NCBI GenBank assembly: GCA_964497185.1
Contig: CAZCBX010000012.1
Span: 1-64,000 of the forward strand
Direction of reading: 5' to 3'
Origin: CAZCBX01 sp964497185
Lineage (GTDB): Bacteria > Bdellovibrionota_G > JALEGL01 > JAGRMV01
DNA length: 64,000 nucleotides
Both the position numbers and the translations under genes were made by a program. The notes beneath the pieces were generated by a model that was not told the origin of the DNA, did no database searches, and saw only the letters and a list, made by a program, of their open reading frames with translations. This document shows positions 16,593 through 24,403 of the stretch, one piece after another (the stretch's first letter is position 1; each line of letters starts with the position of its first letter).

Positions 16593-17745
16593 AAGAGTAT
16601 CCTTTGGGCAAAATGCGCATTAATTTTCCCGTATCGGTACTGGCCCATAGATAACCCTTGGGATCCACGGCCACATGCCGAAAGCGTTTTTCCATGTCTT
16701 CCAACCATCGTTCTTCCAATATTTTTCCTTCATTGGGTATCAATACGTTGATGTGTTGTCCGGCCAATGCTGGAATGACAAAAGCACCTTCATAACCGGG
16801 ATATTGTTGGCCACGATAAAGCAGCAAACTGGACGGTGCAATGGAGGGCACATAAAAATGAACGGGTCGCTCAATGCCTTCGATATGCGTTAACCCCTCT
16901 CCCACGGGCAAACCGGAATATTCACGGCCGTAGGTTACCAGCGGCCATCCATAGTTTGCGCCTTTGATGATACGATTCAACTCATCTCCACCCCTGGGCC
17001 CATGTTCTGTGACCCATAGTGTATCGGTTTGATGGTCGTATACCGTGCCTTGAGGATTTCGATGGCCATACGACCATACACCTGGATGCACGTTGGGATC
17101 CTGAACAAAAGGATTGTCTTTGGGCGCCGAACCATCCAGCCTTAAACGGTAGATCTTTCCACCCGAAGCGGTGAGATTTTGGGCCTGATCTCGATCGCCG
17201 CGATCTCCCACACCAAAAAACATATGGCCTTTTTGATCGAAGGCAAGCCGAGAGCCAAAATGCTCTCTCTTTTGTGAACCGCTGTCAGACGTAAATAAAA
17301 CTTCCAATTTATCCAATTTGCCGTCCATCCATCGCGCCCGTGACACCCTGGTTTCGATGCCGTCATCGGGCTGTTTGACACTGTAGGTAAAATAAAGCCA
17401 CGGCTTTTTAGGATAAGATGGATCCAAAGCAATGTCCATCAGTCCGCCTTGGCCCCAAACAAATACTTGGAAGGGAAGCGCAATGTCTTTTTCTTGGCGG
17501 GTCGCCAAGTTGACTTGTTTGATTTTGCCATTGCGTTGGCTGAGCAAAACTTGATTGTGATCCAAAAAAAGAAACGACCAAATCACACCAATATCTTTGG
17601 TTTGATAAACCGATGAAGGTGCCACAGACACCGTGGGTTCAGATTCGTAAATATTTTCAGGAACAGCAGGCCGATAGGTCAACACCACCCAAAGGCAGAT
17701 GGCCATACAAAATAAGACTGTCCAAACAAAAATCCATCGCTTCAT
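16564..17745 (-). CDS. PQQ-dependent sugar (aldose) dehydrogenase-like protein
   Basis: 393 residues with an N-terminal signal anchor (about residues 4-23). The six-bladed propeller of the soluble glucose/sorbosone dehydrogenase family follows. It is recognisable by GQGGLMDIALDPSY, HFGSRLAFD, FGVGDRGDRDQAQN, SYGHRNPQG and TEHGPRGGDELN, the last being the characteristic active-site and cofactor segment. The family oxidises aldoses in the periplasm, usually with PQQ; no PQQ synthesis gene lies in the window. The 3' end overlaps the convergent exported-protein gene by 29 bp. Monocistronic. Confidence 0.9.
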   Translation of the reverse strand: MKRWIFVWTVLFCMAICLWVVLTYRPAVPENIYESEPTVSVAPSSVYQTKDIGVIWSFLFLDHNQVLLSQRNGKIKQVNLATRQEKDIALPFQVFVWGQGGLMDIALDPSYPKKPWLYFTYSVKQPDDGIETRVSRARWMDGKLDKLEVLFTSDSGSQKREHFGSRLAFDQKGHMFFGVGDRGDRDQAQNLTASGGKIYRLRLDGSAPKDNPFVQDPNVHPGVWSYGHRNPQGTVYDHQTDTLWVTEHGPRGGDELNRIIKGANYGWPLVTYGREYSGLPVGEGLTHIEGIERPVHFYVPSIAPSSLLLYRGQQYPGYEGAFVIPALAGQHINVLIPNEGKILEERWLEDMEKRFRHVAVDPKGYLWASTDTGKLMRILPKGYSSTGVVPSSR

Positions 17746-17790
17746 GCACCGTTGGTTTTACGCCATACACGAATAAAAGGAAGTCTTTTA

Positions 17791-17895
17791 TTGACATCCA
17801 ACGTTGGCTCTCATAACAAAGAAGCCATGGAAGACATCGGCGACCAGTCACAGTCCTTGATTGCAGCCAAGCTGGCACAAAACCTCACAGCGTAG
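17791..17895 (+). CDS. Candidate 34-residue small protein
   Basis: A TTG start with AAAGGAAG seven nt upstream (17776-17783) opens a 34-codon frame that ends in TAG, followed 12 nt later by a strong intrinsic terminator. The product is polar with an amphipathic, Ala/Leu/Gln-rich C-terminal half (SLIAAKLAQNLTA); no family recognised. An internal ATG at 17827 would give 22 residues. It could instead be an sRNA or a leader controlling the downstream symporter gene. The ribosome site and dedicated terminator are what support a real transcript here. Confidence 0.45.
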   Translation: MTSNVGSHNKEAMEDIGDQSQSLIAAKLAQNLTA

Positions 17896-17907
17896 CCAGT
17901 TTTTACG

Positions 17908-17932
17908 AACCCGCCTTTGGTGGGTTTTTTTT
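17908..17932 (+). terminator. Intrinsic terminator upstream of alanine symporter gene
   Basis: An 8-bp stem (AACCCGCC / GGTGGGTT, one G-T pair), TTT loop, then a run of T. It is oriented for plus-strand transcripts, and the only plus-strand candidate before it is the 34-codon frame. It either ends that small gene or acts as an attenuator for the symporter. Confidence 0.8.
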
Positions 17933-17975
17933 ATGTATTTTAACCACCGCAAGGCAGTGGCAACAGAAAGTAAGC

Positions 17976-19391
17976 ATGATATTTGAAGCACTCGGATTTT
18001 TTAACCAATACATCGGCGGTTACCTGCTGCTGATTCTTTTAATTCCAGCTGGGATTATTTTTTCCTTCGCGTTTGGCTTTGTGCAAATTCGCCATTTAAA
18101 ACATGTCGTTGAAATTGTGCAAGGCAAACATGATCGCGCCACCCACAAAGGTGAAATTTCTCACTTTCGCGCTTTGACCACAGCCTTATCGGGCACGGTG
18201 GGCACGGGCAACATTGTGGGTGTGGCCCTGGCCATATTCATTGGTGGCCCCGGCGCCCTATTCTGGATGTGGTTGACAGGTTTTTTTGGCATGGCCACCA
18301 AATTTGTTGAATGCACGCTTTCCCACGAATACCGAGGGCAAACAGCTTTTGGTCAGTCCTACGGCGGGCCCATGCTGTACATTCAGCAAGGACTCAAACC
18401 GTACATCGGCCGGGGCGCCACGGTGCTGGCCATGGTGTTTACCATTGCCGCGCTTTTTACGGCCGTGGCCGATGCCATGACGCAAATGAATTCCATGTCC
18501 GAAGGACTCAAAGACAATTATGCCATCGCGCCCTGGATTACAGGTCTTATCTTTTCGCTGATGCTTTACTGCATTGTTATCGGTGGCATTCGCCGTATTG
18601 GTGCTGTCACCAGTCGTATTCTGCCCAGCATCGCGCTTTTGTATTGCATTTGTGCGTTAAGTATTCTGGGTAGCCACATCGGCGAAATCCCTGCGGCCTT
18701 TGGCCTTATATTCGAAGGTGCTTTTAGTGGCACGGGCGCCACTGGTGGGTTTGTGGGCAGCGCTTTTATGGTCACCGCCATGAAAGGGGTGCAAAGGGGT
18801 CTTTTCTCCAATGAAGCCGGCGCAGGTTCTGCAGCCATGGCACACGCCGCGGCCAAAACCGACGAGCCCATTCGTGAAGGCTTGGTCGCTTCGATTGGGC
18901 CCTTGATTGATACCCTCTTCATTTGTACCATGACGGGTCTGACCATCATTGTGACAGGTGCCTGGAAATCAGGCATTGAAGGGGTCGGCATGACCATCGA
19001 AGCTTTTAAAAACGCGGGCGACATTCCATGGGTCGGCGCGCTCAATTTGCACATTGTGCCGATTGCTTTGTTGTTTTTTGCTTTTACCACCATCATTGCC
19101 TACGCCTATTATGGTGAAACCGCTTACAACTATCTGATCCGCTCCAAACCCAAGGATCACTTTCTGCAACGACAAGGACGCACCATTTATTTTCTGATCA
19201 TTTGTATCACTGCGTTTTTGGGCACCCAGCTCAGTGTCAGCAAAGTATGGGACTTTATGGATGCAGCCTACTCCATGATGGCCATCCCCAACTTGATTGC
19301 GCTGCTGGTTTTGTTTCCCAAAGTTCGAAAAAAGTATATTCAGTACAAACAAACGTACTTAACCAAACCCACCCAAGGAAACAATTCATGA
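17976..19391 (+). CDS. Sodium:alanine/glycine symporter (AgcS family)
   Basis: 471 residues with about ten hydrophobic segments and AgcS-family signatures: SGTVGTGNIVGVALAIFIGG near residue 75, the GFFGMATKFVECTLSHEYR region, and FSNEAGAGSAAMAHAAA near residue 280. It imports alanine or glycine with Na+ across the inner membrane. The ribosome site is weak (GAAAGTAAG). It shares an ATGA overlap with the DUF2237 gene and lies after an intrinsic terminator, so read-through or a promoter at 17933-17975 must drive it. Confidence 0.93.
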   Translation: MIFEALGFFNQYIGGYLLLILLIPAGIIFSFAFGFVQIRHLKHVVEIVQGKHDRATHKGEISHFRALTTALSGTVGTGNIVGVALAIFIGGPGALFWMWLTGFFGMATKFVECTLSHEYRGQTAFGQSYGGPMLYIQQGLKPYIGRGATVLAMVFTIAALFTAVADAMTQMNSMSEGLKDNYAIAPWITGLIFSLMLYCIVIGGIRRIGAVTSRILPSIALLYCICALSILGSHIGEIPAAFGLIFEGAFSGTGATGGFVGSAFMVTAMKGVQRGLFSNEAGAGSAAMAHAAAKTDEPIREGLVASIGPLIDTLFICTMTGLTIIVTGAWKSGIEGVGMTIEAFKNAGDIPWVGALNLHIVPIALLFFAFTTIIAYAYYGETAYNYLIRSKPKDHFLQRQGRTIYFLIICITAFLGTQLSVSKVWDFMDAAYSMMAIPNLIALLVLFPKVRKKYIQYKQTYLTKPTQGNNS

Positions 19392-19771
19392 CCCGGGACA
19401 AACAACCACAAAGAAATGTATTTGGCCAACCCCTAGAGCCTTGTTGCACTTCGCCCATGACGGGTTTTTACAGAGATGGTTACTGTCGCACGGGTACTGA
19501 GGATCGAGGGCTTCATACGGTTTGCGTTCAAGTCACCGAAGACTTTCTTGCGTTTAGCAAAGCAAGGGGCAATGATCTATCTACACCAGTGCCTGAACAT
19601 GACTTTCAAGGGTTGCGCGATGGCAGCACGTGGTGCCTTTGCGCCACACGCTACAAAGAAGCACTGGATGCTGGCTATGAGATGCCCATCAAACTGGCTT
19701 CCACCCACGAAAAAACATTGGAATATGTTTCACTGGAGCAAATGAAAAAATCGGCCATTGATGTAAGTTAG
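19388..19771 (+). CDS. DUF2237-family protein
   Basis: 127 residues; the start overlaps the symporter stop (ATGA). It shows the DUF2237 pattern NVFGQPLEPCC, TGFYRDGYC, HTVCVQVTEDFLAFSK, GNDLSTPVPE and WCLCATRYKEAL. The conserved cysteines suggest metal binding. The biochemical function of the family is unknown. The reading frame is open further upstream, but the start at 19388 matches family length and coupling. Confidence 0.88.
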   Translation: MTRDKQPQRNVFGQPLEPCCTSPMTGFYRDGYCRTGTEDRGLHTVCVQVTEDFLAFSKARGNDLSTPVPEHDFQGLRDGSTWCLCATRYKEALDAGYEMPIKLASTHEKTLEYVSLEQMKKSAIDVS

Positions 19772-19777
19772 CCCGAT

Positions 19778-20056
19778 TTATTCGGAAGAATCGATCTCCA
19801 CCCTTTGCTGCACGAAAATTTTTTTTTGATTTGATGGCCACTGCTTGATTTCATATTCACGCTTGCTCGCAGAAGACCGACACGCAAACATCTCTTGGTA
19901 AACAATACGGATGGGTTTGTCTTGATAAAAATATTTGGCACCTTTTTTGGTTTGATGTTGCTCAAAACGCCGGCGCACGTCGGTGGTGATGCCTGTATAC
20001 AGCGCACCCTTTTCCGTTTCGATCATGTACACCCACCACGTATTGTCGGTTGCCAT
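19778..20056 (-). CDS. GIY-YIG nuclease-domain protein
   Basis: 92 residues from ATG 20056, three bases inside the end of the upstream gene. The GIY-YIG signature is present as WWVYMIE and LYTGITTDVRRRFEQH, with the catalytic-type Arg and a following Glu (SKREYEIKQW). This places it in the short UPF0213/YhbQ-like group of stand-alone GIY-YIG proteins, thought to act on DNA. It ends 6 bp from the convergent DUF2237 gene. Probably the last gene of the osmoprotectant transporter transcript by position rather than by function. Confidence 0.88.
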   Translation of the reverse strand: MATDNTWWVYMIETEKGALYTGITTDVRRRFEQHQTKKGAKYFYQDKPIRIVYQEMFACRSSASKREYEIKQWPSNQKKIFVQQRVEIDSSE

Positions 20057-20057
20057 T

Positions 20058-21533
20058 TTACGATCTCTTTTCCAACCAATGTTCAACCATTTCAAAAAAG
20101 ATGTGCACCAACACCGCCATCACCGCAGCAGGAATAGCGCCCTGCATGACCACATTCATTTGATTCAATGCCAAACCGCTGACAATGGGTACGCCGTAGC
20201 CCCCAGCCCCAATCAGTGCTGCCAGTGTTGCGGTGCCAATGGTGATGATACTGGCTGTTTTGATCCCGCCCAAAATGGCTTTGGTGGCCAACGGCATTTC
20301 AATTTTATAAAGCCTTTGCCAGCGGGTTAACCCCAAGGCCCGAGCCGATTCAATCAAGCTTGCATCAATGGTGGCCAACCCATCGTATGTATTGCGCACA
20401 ATGGGCAATAAGCCATAAAGAAACAAAGCCACTACGGCAGGCAACCATCCAATGCCCAGCGGCGCAATCAAAAACGCAAACAGAGCCAGCGAAGGAATGG
20501 TTTGAATCACGCCCACGCTGCCGAGCAGCCCCTGGCGCAAAAAACCATACTCAAACGCAAGATAGCCCAACAACAAGCCCAGAGTGATGCTACCTGACAT
20601 GGCCATGAGCACCAAAAGCATGTGCTGCCAAGTACGCAACCAAATGGCGTCCATCAAAGTTGGGGCCACTTGCCTTGGTGAAACCACTTGGGTTTGCTGG
20701 GCTAGAAAATCAGCCACCACGGTTTGGATGCTGGCCTGCTCAATGTCCACTCGTGCGTTAAGCTCAATCATGGTGGCTTCATCCAATTGTCCCACCAAAT
20801 GTTTTTGAATCAGTGCATGGGTTTTTGGATGGGTTTGTGCGAAATCACCCCGCGTTAAAAAAGTGGCTTTGTAGTCAGGAATTACACCCAAAGGGTCTTC
20901 CAACATGACCAAATCCATGGAGGATAGTTTGGCATCGGTGCTGTACAAATCGGTTAACTCAATTTTTTCGTTGGCCAAAGCCTCATACTTTAGCGCGTGG
21001 TTGATGCTCTTTTTATTCAAAAGCTCAAAACCATAGGCCTGTGCGATGGCTGGGTAAGAATCTTCACGAAAAAGAAAATCTTCTGTAAAAGCCGCTTGAA
21101 GCCGGGGCACCTTTTTTAAATCTGTCAGCGTCTTGAGCCCATGGGTTTTGGCCACCGAGGGGGGCACTGCAAACACATAGGTGTTGGCAAAACCCAGCGC
21201 ATCCATCATGTTTAAATCAAGGGACGATATGGCTTTTTGAATGGACGGGTAATCATCCAACGATGGATCTTTCAATAGCACCAGCTTGATGGTGTCGGAG
21301 TAATCGGGATAAATATCAATGCTGCCATTTTGAAGGGCTGAAAAAGCAATGCCGCTTTGACCCAAACCCAGTTTTCGAATCACAGGGCCCTCGCCTGCTC
21401 TCTGAGCAAGCTGCGCCACCATTTCTGCCAAAAGATAACTTTCAGTAAAAGGTTTGCTGGCCACCGTTAAGTCAGCATGGGCAAAACAGCTCCACATCCC
21501 TACCAGCCCCAGCCAAATTTTGGCCCACTTCAC
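20058..21533 (-). CDS. Osmoprotectant ABC transporter, substrate-binding/permease fusion
   Basis: 491 residues. A signal peptide ends at A-H-A. Residues about 20-270 are an OpuAC/ProX-type binding protein (VASKPFTESYLLAEM, DIYPDYSDT, LVMLEDPLGVIPDY). Residues about 290-485 are an OpuB/ProW-type permease with five or six helices and the coupling motif SARALGLTRWQRLYKIEMPLA. The solute is probably glycine betaine, choline or a similar compatible solute. The order here is binding domain first, then permease. The gene overlaps the ATPase gene by ATGA. Confidence 0.92.
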   Translation of the reverse strand: MKWAKIWLGLVGMWSCFAHADLTVASKPFTESYLLAEMVAQLAQRAGEGPVIRKLGLGQSGIAFSALQNGSIDIYPDYSDTIKLVLLKDPSLDDYPSIQKAISSLDLNMMDALGFANTYVFAVPPSVAKTHGLKTLTDLKKVPRLQAAFTEDFLFREDSYPAIAQAYGFELLNKKSINHALKYEALANEKIELTDLYSTDAKLSSMDLVMLEDPLGVIPDYKATFLTRGDFAQTHPKTHALIQKHLVGQLDEATMIELNARVDIEQASIQTVVADFLAQQTQVVSPRQVAPTLMDAIWLRTWQHMLLVLMAMSGSITLGLLLGYLAFEYGFLRQGLLGSVGVIQTIPSLALFAFLIAPLGIGWLPAVVALFLYGLLPIVRNTYDGLATIDASLIESARALGLTRWQRLYKIEMPLATKAILGGIKTASIITIGTATLAALIGAGGYGVPIVSGLALNQMNVVMQGAIPAAVMAVLVHIFFEMVEHWLEKRS

Positions 21534-22306
21534 ATGGCCTCCAATGGACGATGGGCTTGCATAAAGCGGTGGGCGTAGGTGTGGTTGGGCGCGGCTTTGA
21601 GGGTTTGAAAATCGCCGTGCACTTCGATTTTTCCTCCGTGCAATAGCGTGATGGTGTGACCAAAGTAAGCGGCCTCTGCCAAATCATGGGTCACCATCAC
21701 CACGGTTTTATCCAGCTGGTTGAATAAATCTTTGAGTTCTTGTTGCAAATCATACCGCGTGACGGGGTCAAGTGCGCCCAGTGGCTCATCCAAAAAAAGT
21801 ACGCTGGGATCCAACATCAATGCCCGCATCAGCCCAATGCGTTGACGTTGTCCCCCGCTCATTTGATGGGGCTTTCGCTTTAAAAGTTTGGCTGGCAAAT
21901 GCATCAAATCCGAAAGCTGCGCCACCCGGTCCATCAAAGCAGCTTTTTCTTGGCCATGACTCAAACCAGCCAAAAGCACATTTTGCAGCGCGGTCATGTG
22001 CGGAAACAACCCACCTTTTTGAATCACATATCCGGTCTCTTGTGCAATGGCGCGCTGAGAACTGGCATTGACCGCCAGTCCGTTGAGATCAATGGATCCT
22101 TGATCCGGCTGAATCAAACCAAGCATCATGCGGATCAACGTGGTTTTGCCACACCCGCTGGTACCCAAAAGCACATGGGTTTTTTTGGCAGGCAGGGTCA
22201 AATCGATGGGGCCAAGCACCACTTGACCATGGTAGGACTTCTGTACTTTTTGAATCTGAATCAAAGCCAACCGATCATAGCACACGCGCCCCATGCTGTC
22301 AGGCAC
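21530..22306 (-). CDS. Osmoprotectant ABC transporter ATP-binding protein
   Basis: Up to 258 residues; a start near 22267 (TTG before IQIQKVQKSY) would match usual family N-termini better than ATG 22306. Walker A is GTSGCGKTT, the signature is MSGGQRQRIGLMRAL, Walker B is LDPSVLFLDEPLGALD and the switch His is in MVTHDLAEA. It lacks the C-terminal CBS pair present in many OpuAA/ProV proteins. It energises the fused binding/permease protein, whose gene it overlaps by ATGA. Confidence 0.9.
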   Translation of the reverse strand: MPDSMGRVCYDRLALIQIQKVQKSYHGQVVLGPIDLTLPAKKTHVLLGTSGCGKTTLIRMMLGLIQPDQGSIDLNGLAVNASSQRAIAQETGYVIQKGGLFPHMTALQNVLLAGLSHGQEKAALMDRVAQLSDLMHLPAKLLKRKPHQMSGGQRQRIGLMRALMLDPSVLFLDEPLGALDPVTRYDLQQELKDLFNQLDKTVVMVTHDLAEAAYFGHTITLLHGGKIEVHGDFQTLKAAPNHTYAHRFMQAHRPLEAM

Positions 22307-22320
22307 TCAATCAGGAAAGC

Positions 22321-23733
22321 CTATGAATCACCATACACCCATGAAAGAATTCGATTCCACACATCCTCCGATGGCCGGGTGGTCGACAAAGCTGAATCAT
22401 GGCTGGGCATTGACGTGCGTTTGTGTAGCACAGGTTTGGGTGTATGCACCGGAACCTCTGCATCGTTTCGGTGGGGCAAAAAAGATGCCTGGCCGATTTG
22501 CAGGGCCATGGCATCCTCGACTTGGCTCAGCGTAATGGGGCGGGCCATGGACGAGGGTTGTGTCTCAAACAAAGCCAGTACATGCCTGTGAAATTGGTCT
22601 CTGAAGTTTCGGTTCATCGAGACATTGGCATGCAGCTGTCCAAGTTGTTTGTTTTTGTGGGAAGCGTTGGCCAAAAATACATAATAAAACTGATTTGTAG
22701 GATCCATGTAAACCGTGGTGCCGGTAAATCCTTCATGAAACATCACGTACCCCAAACCATTGCGCTTTTGTTTGACCTTCCACCCTCCATAGTTGCGCGC
22801 GTTGGACTCGCTCGTTCGTTTGGTCGCCACATCGTAAGGTCCCGAAGGCCGTGACGCAACCTGAACATCGGCAGGATAGGAACGCATCCATGCTTGAACA
22901 AATTTACCCAAATCCAATGCATTTGAAAACACGCCCGCATGGCCACACACCCCACCCAACAATGAACACATGGGATCATGCACGCGACAAGGGGATGAAG
23001 ACACCCCACTTAAGTTCGGGACGCACCGACTGCGCTGATCGGATACCGCCAACGATGCGCCATAGTGGGTATGATGCATGCGATAAGGCTCAAAAATTTC
23101 TTGGTGCACCACCTCATCGAGTGCTTGCTGCGTTTTCTCCTCAATAATTTGCTGAACAAAATAATAAGCCAGGTCGCTGTATTGGCGCCGGCCACTGGTG
23201 ACATTTCGGGGTTGCTGCAACTCCTGTTGATACCGATCCTTCCAACGGGCCGCTTGCGTGGGGGTAAAACCACGCACCCATTGACGCCATCCGATCCATT
23301 TAGGACAATAGCCACTGTGCAAGGGCGCTTGCTGGGCCAGCAAATCTTTGGTCACCACAGCAAATGGATGCGCATCCAATATTTCTTGCAAGCGCGCCGT
23401 TAACACTTCAGGCTCAATCACATTCTTGTCCACAAGCTGCCAAAAGGCTGGCGCAGTGGCAATGACTTTGCTCAATGACGCAATGTCATACAAACCCAGG
23501 CCACGATCGTAGTGATACGTTTGATAATGAAGAACACGATCGCCTTGACCAACCAACACCTGAGCATGATCAAAAAGAGATCGCTGTACACCGTGGGTAT
23601 AAATAAATTGATCGAAGGCCTCATTGGCTGAACGCGCAAAAGCGCAAGGTGTCGATCCACCCACGACCCAAAAGAAAACAAAAGACAGTGTAACAATATT
23701 TTTTTGAAGCACTAAACCTCGAAAAGCACGCAT
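22321..23733 (-). CDS. Secreted serine hydrolase, beta-lactamase/PBP4-like family
   Basis: 470 residues from ATG 23733, chosen because it gives a clean signal peptide ending C-A-F-A. Class C-type beta-lactamase-fold motifs are SLSK (nucleophile Ser and Lys), YSD in place of YxN, and HEGFTGT as the third (HxG) box. Members include esterases, D-aminopeptidases and cell-wall peptidases; activity on beta-lactams is not implied. An extra C-terminal segment of about 90 residues is rich in Ser, Thr and Pro. The upstream region holds a perfect 38-bp palindrome 77 bp before the start. Confidence 0.85.
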   Translation of the reverse strand: MRAFRGLVLQKNIVTLSFVFFWVVGGSTPCAFARSANEAFDQFIYTHGVQRSLFDHAQVLVGQGDRVLHYQTYHYDRGLGLYDIASLSKVIATAPAFWQLVDKNVIEPEVLTARLQEILDAHPFAVVTKDLLAQQAPLHSGYCPKWIGWRQWVRGFTPTQAARWKDRYQQELQQPRNVTSGRRQYSDLAYYFVQQIIEEKTQQALDEVVHQEIFEPYRMHHTHYGASLAVSDQRSRCVPNLSGVSSSPCRVHDPMCSLLGGVCGHAGVFSNALDLGKFVQAWMRSYPADVQVASRPSGPYDVATKRTSESNARNYGGWKVKQKRNGLGYVMFHEGFTGTTVYMDPTNQFYYVFLANASHKNKQLGQLHANVSMNRNFRDQFHRHVLALFETQPSSMARPITLSQVEDAMALQIGQASFLPHRNDAEVPVHTPKPVLHKRTSMPSHDSALSTTRPSEDVWNRILSWVYGDS

Positions 23734-23809
23734 ATGCCCAAGCAGGCAATTCAAGCGCAGTCCCCACATGGGCGCACCATTGTCTGTTTGGGTAAATGCG
23801 TGTTCAAGA

Positions 23810-23847
23810 CAAGTTTAATTTTGTACATCTGTACAAAATTAAACTTG
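23810..23847. repeat. Perfect 38-bp palindrome upstream of serine hydrolase gene
   Basis: Two perfect 18-bp arms, CAAGTTTAATTTTGTACA and its complement, separated by TC. It is 77 bp upstream of the serine hydrolase start. No T run follows on the minus strand. It may be an operator for a dimeric regulator (core TTTTGTACA-TC-TGTACAAAA), or a bidirectional hairpin. Confidence 0.85.
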
Positions 23848-23960
23848 CAACCATCAAAGTGTTCAATAAAAATCAATGGAGAATTTAAATCCCAACGTCG
23901 CTTTGCTCGACACTTTTTCTCTCGGGCTTCGTGCTTTCAATTTGAATCATGATGCCCGTT

Positions 23961-24028
23961 GACCCCACCCATCTATTTTTACTACACGCAAAAATGGATA
24001 GCGGATAAGTCCCTGTAAGTCACGCAGC
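23961..24028. repeat. 68-bp direct repeat, copy A
   Basis: It begins GACCCCACCCATCT, has an internal hairpin-like A/T-rich segment around ACGCAAAAAT, and ends GGATAAGTCCCTGTAAGTCA CGCAGC. The equivalent element lies 123 bp downstream. There is no coding potential in the gap between the serine hydrolase and the histone-fold gene other than these repeats. Confidence 0.7.
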
Positions 24029-24083
24029 TTTCTGCCCTTGTACGCGCGTTACCTTGCATTCGATGAATATCGCAAGGCCACTA

Positions 24084-24151
24084 GACCCCGCCCATCTTTA
24101 TTTTGCTGAACGCAAAAATAATGTGGGATAAGAACCTGTAAGTCGCGCAGC
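24084..24151. repeat. 68-bp direct repeat, copy B, with hairpin into histone gene 3' end
   Basis: The same length and ends as copy A (GACCCC[A/G]CCCATCT ... CTGTAAGTC[A/G]CGCAGC). Its right end forms an extended imperfect hairpin, GAACCTGTAAGTCG / CGACTAAGAGGTTC (about 24132-24164), which includes bases of the stop codon of the histone-fold gene. The hairpin could protect the mRNA 3' end or slow transcription. Confidence 0.7.
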
Positions 24152-24163
24152 GACTAAGAGGTT

Positions 24164-24349
24164 CTAAAAGTCTCTGTCCATGACTGTTTTGCGGCGGTCG
24201 GCTTGGGCGCGTTCGATGGCTTCATCGCATAGCTGACGAACTTTGTCGGACAAAGCGTCTGCTACATTGGCTGAAGTGCTCATGCCGGCTTTTTCTTTGA
24301 TGTATTTTTTAAGTTTGGATACTACAATTAGTGTTTCTTTATCGCTCAT
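24164..24349 (-). CDS. Bacterial histone-fold DNA-binding protein
   Basis: 61 residues from ATG 24349; an in-frame ATG at 24355 and further codons to 24385 are also possible. The sequence (LIVVSKLKKYIKEKAG, then SDKVRQLCDEAIERAQADRR, KTVMDRDF) has the three-helix histone-fold layout with the R-K-T-V loop and terminal D-x-D. It closely resembles, from memory, the 61-residue histone of Bdellovibrio bacteriovorus, which dimerises and binds DNA. It is monocistronic, upstream of a repeat cluster. A role in nucleoid organisation is likely by family; it could also be a specialised regulator. Confidence 0.85.
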   Translation of the reverse strand: MSDKETLIVVSKLKKYIKEKAGMSTSANVADALSDKVRQLCDEAIERAQADRRKTVMDRDF

Positions 24350-24403
24350 GTGCATTATGTAATCAGTTCCTGACAGGTTTGGCAAAAAAAAATATGATAT
24401 TTT

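Noticed and set aside
17933..17975. Glycine riboswitch upstream of the alanine symporter
   Set aside because: I looked for the paired-aptamer core because such riboswitches often precede this family, and saw none.
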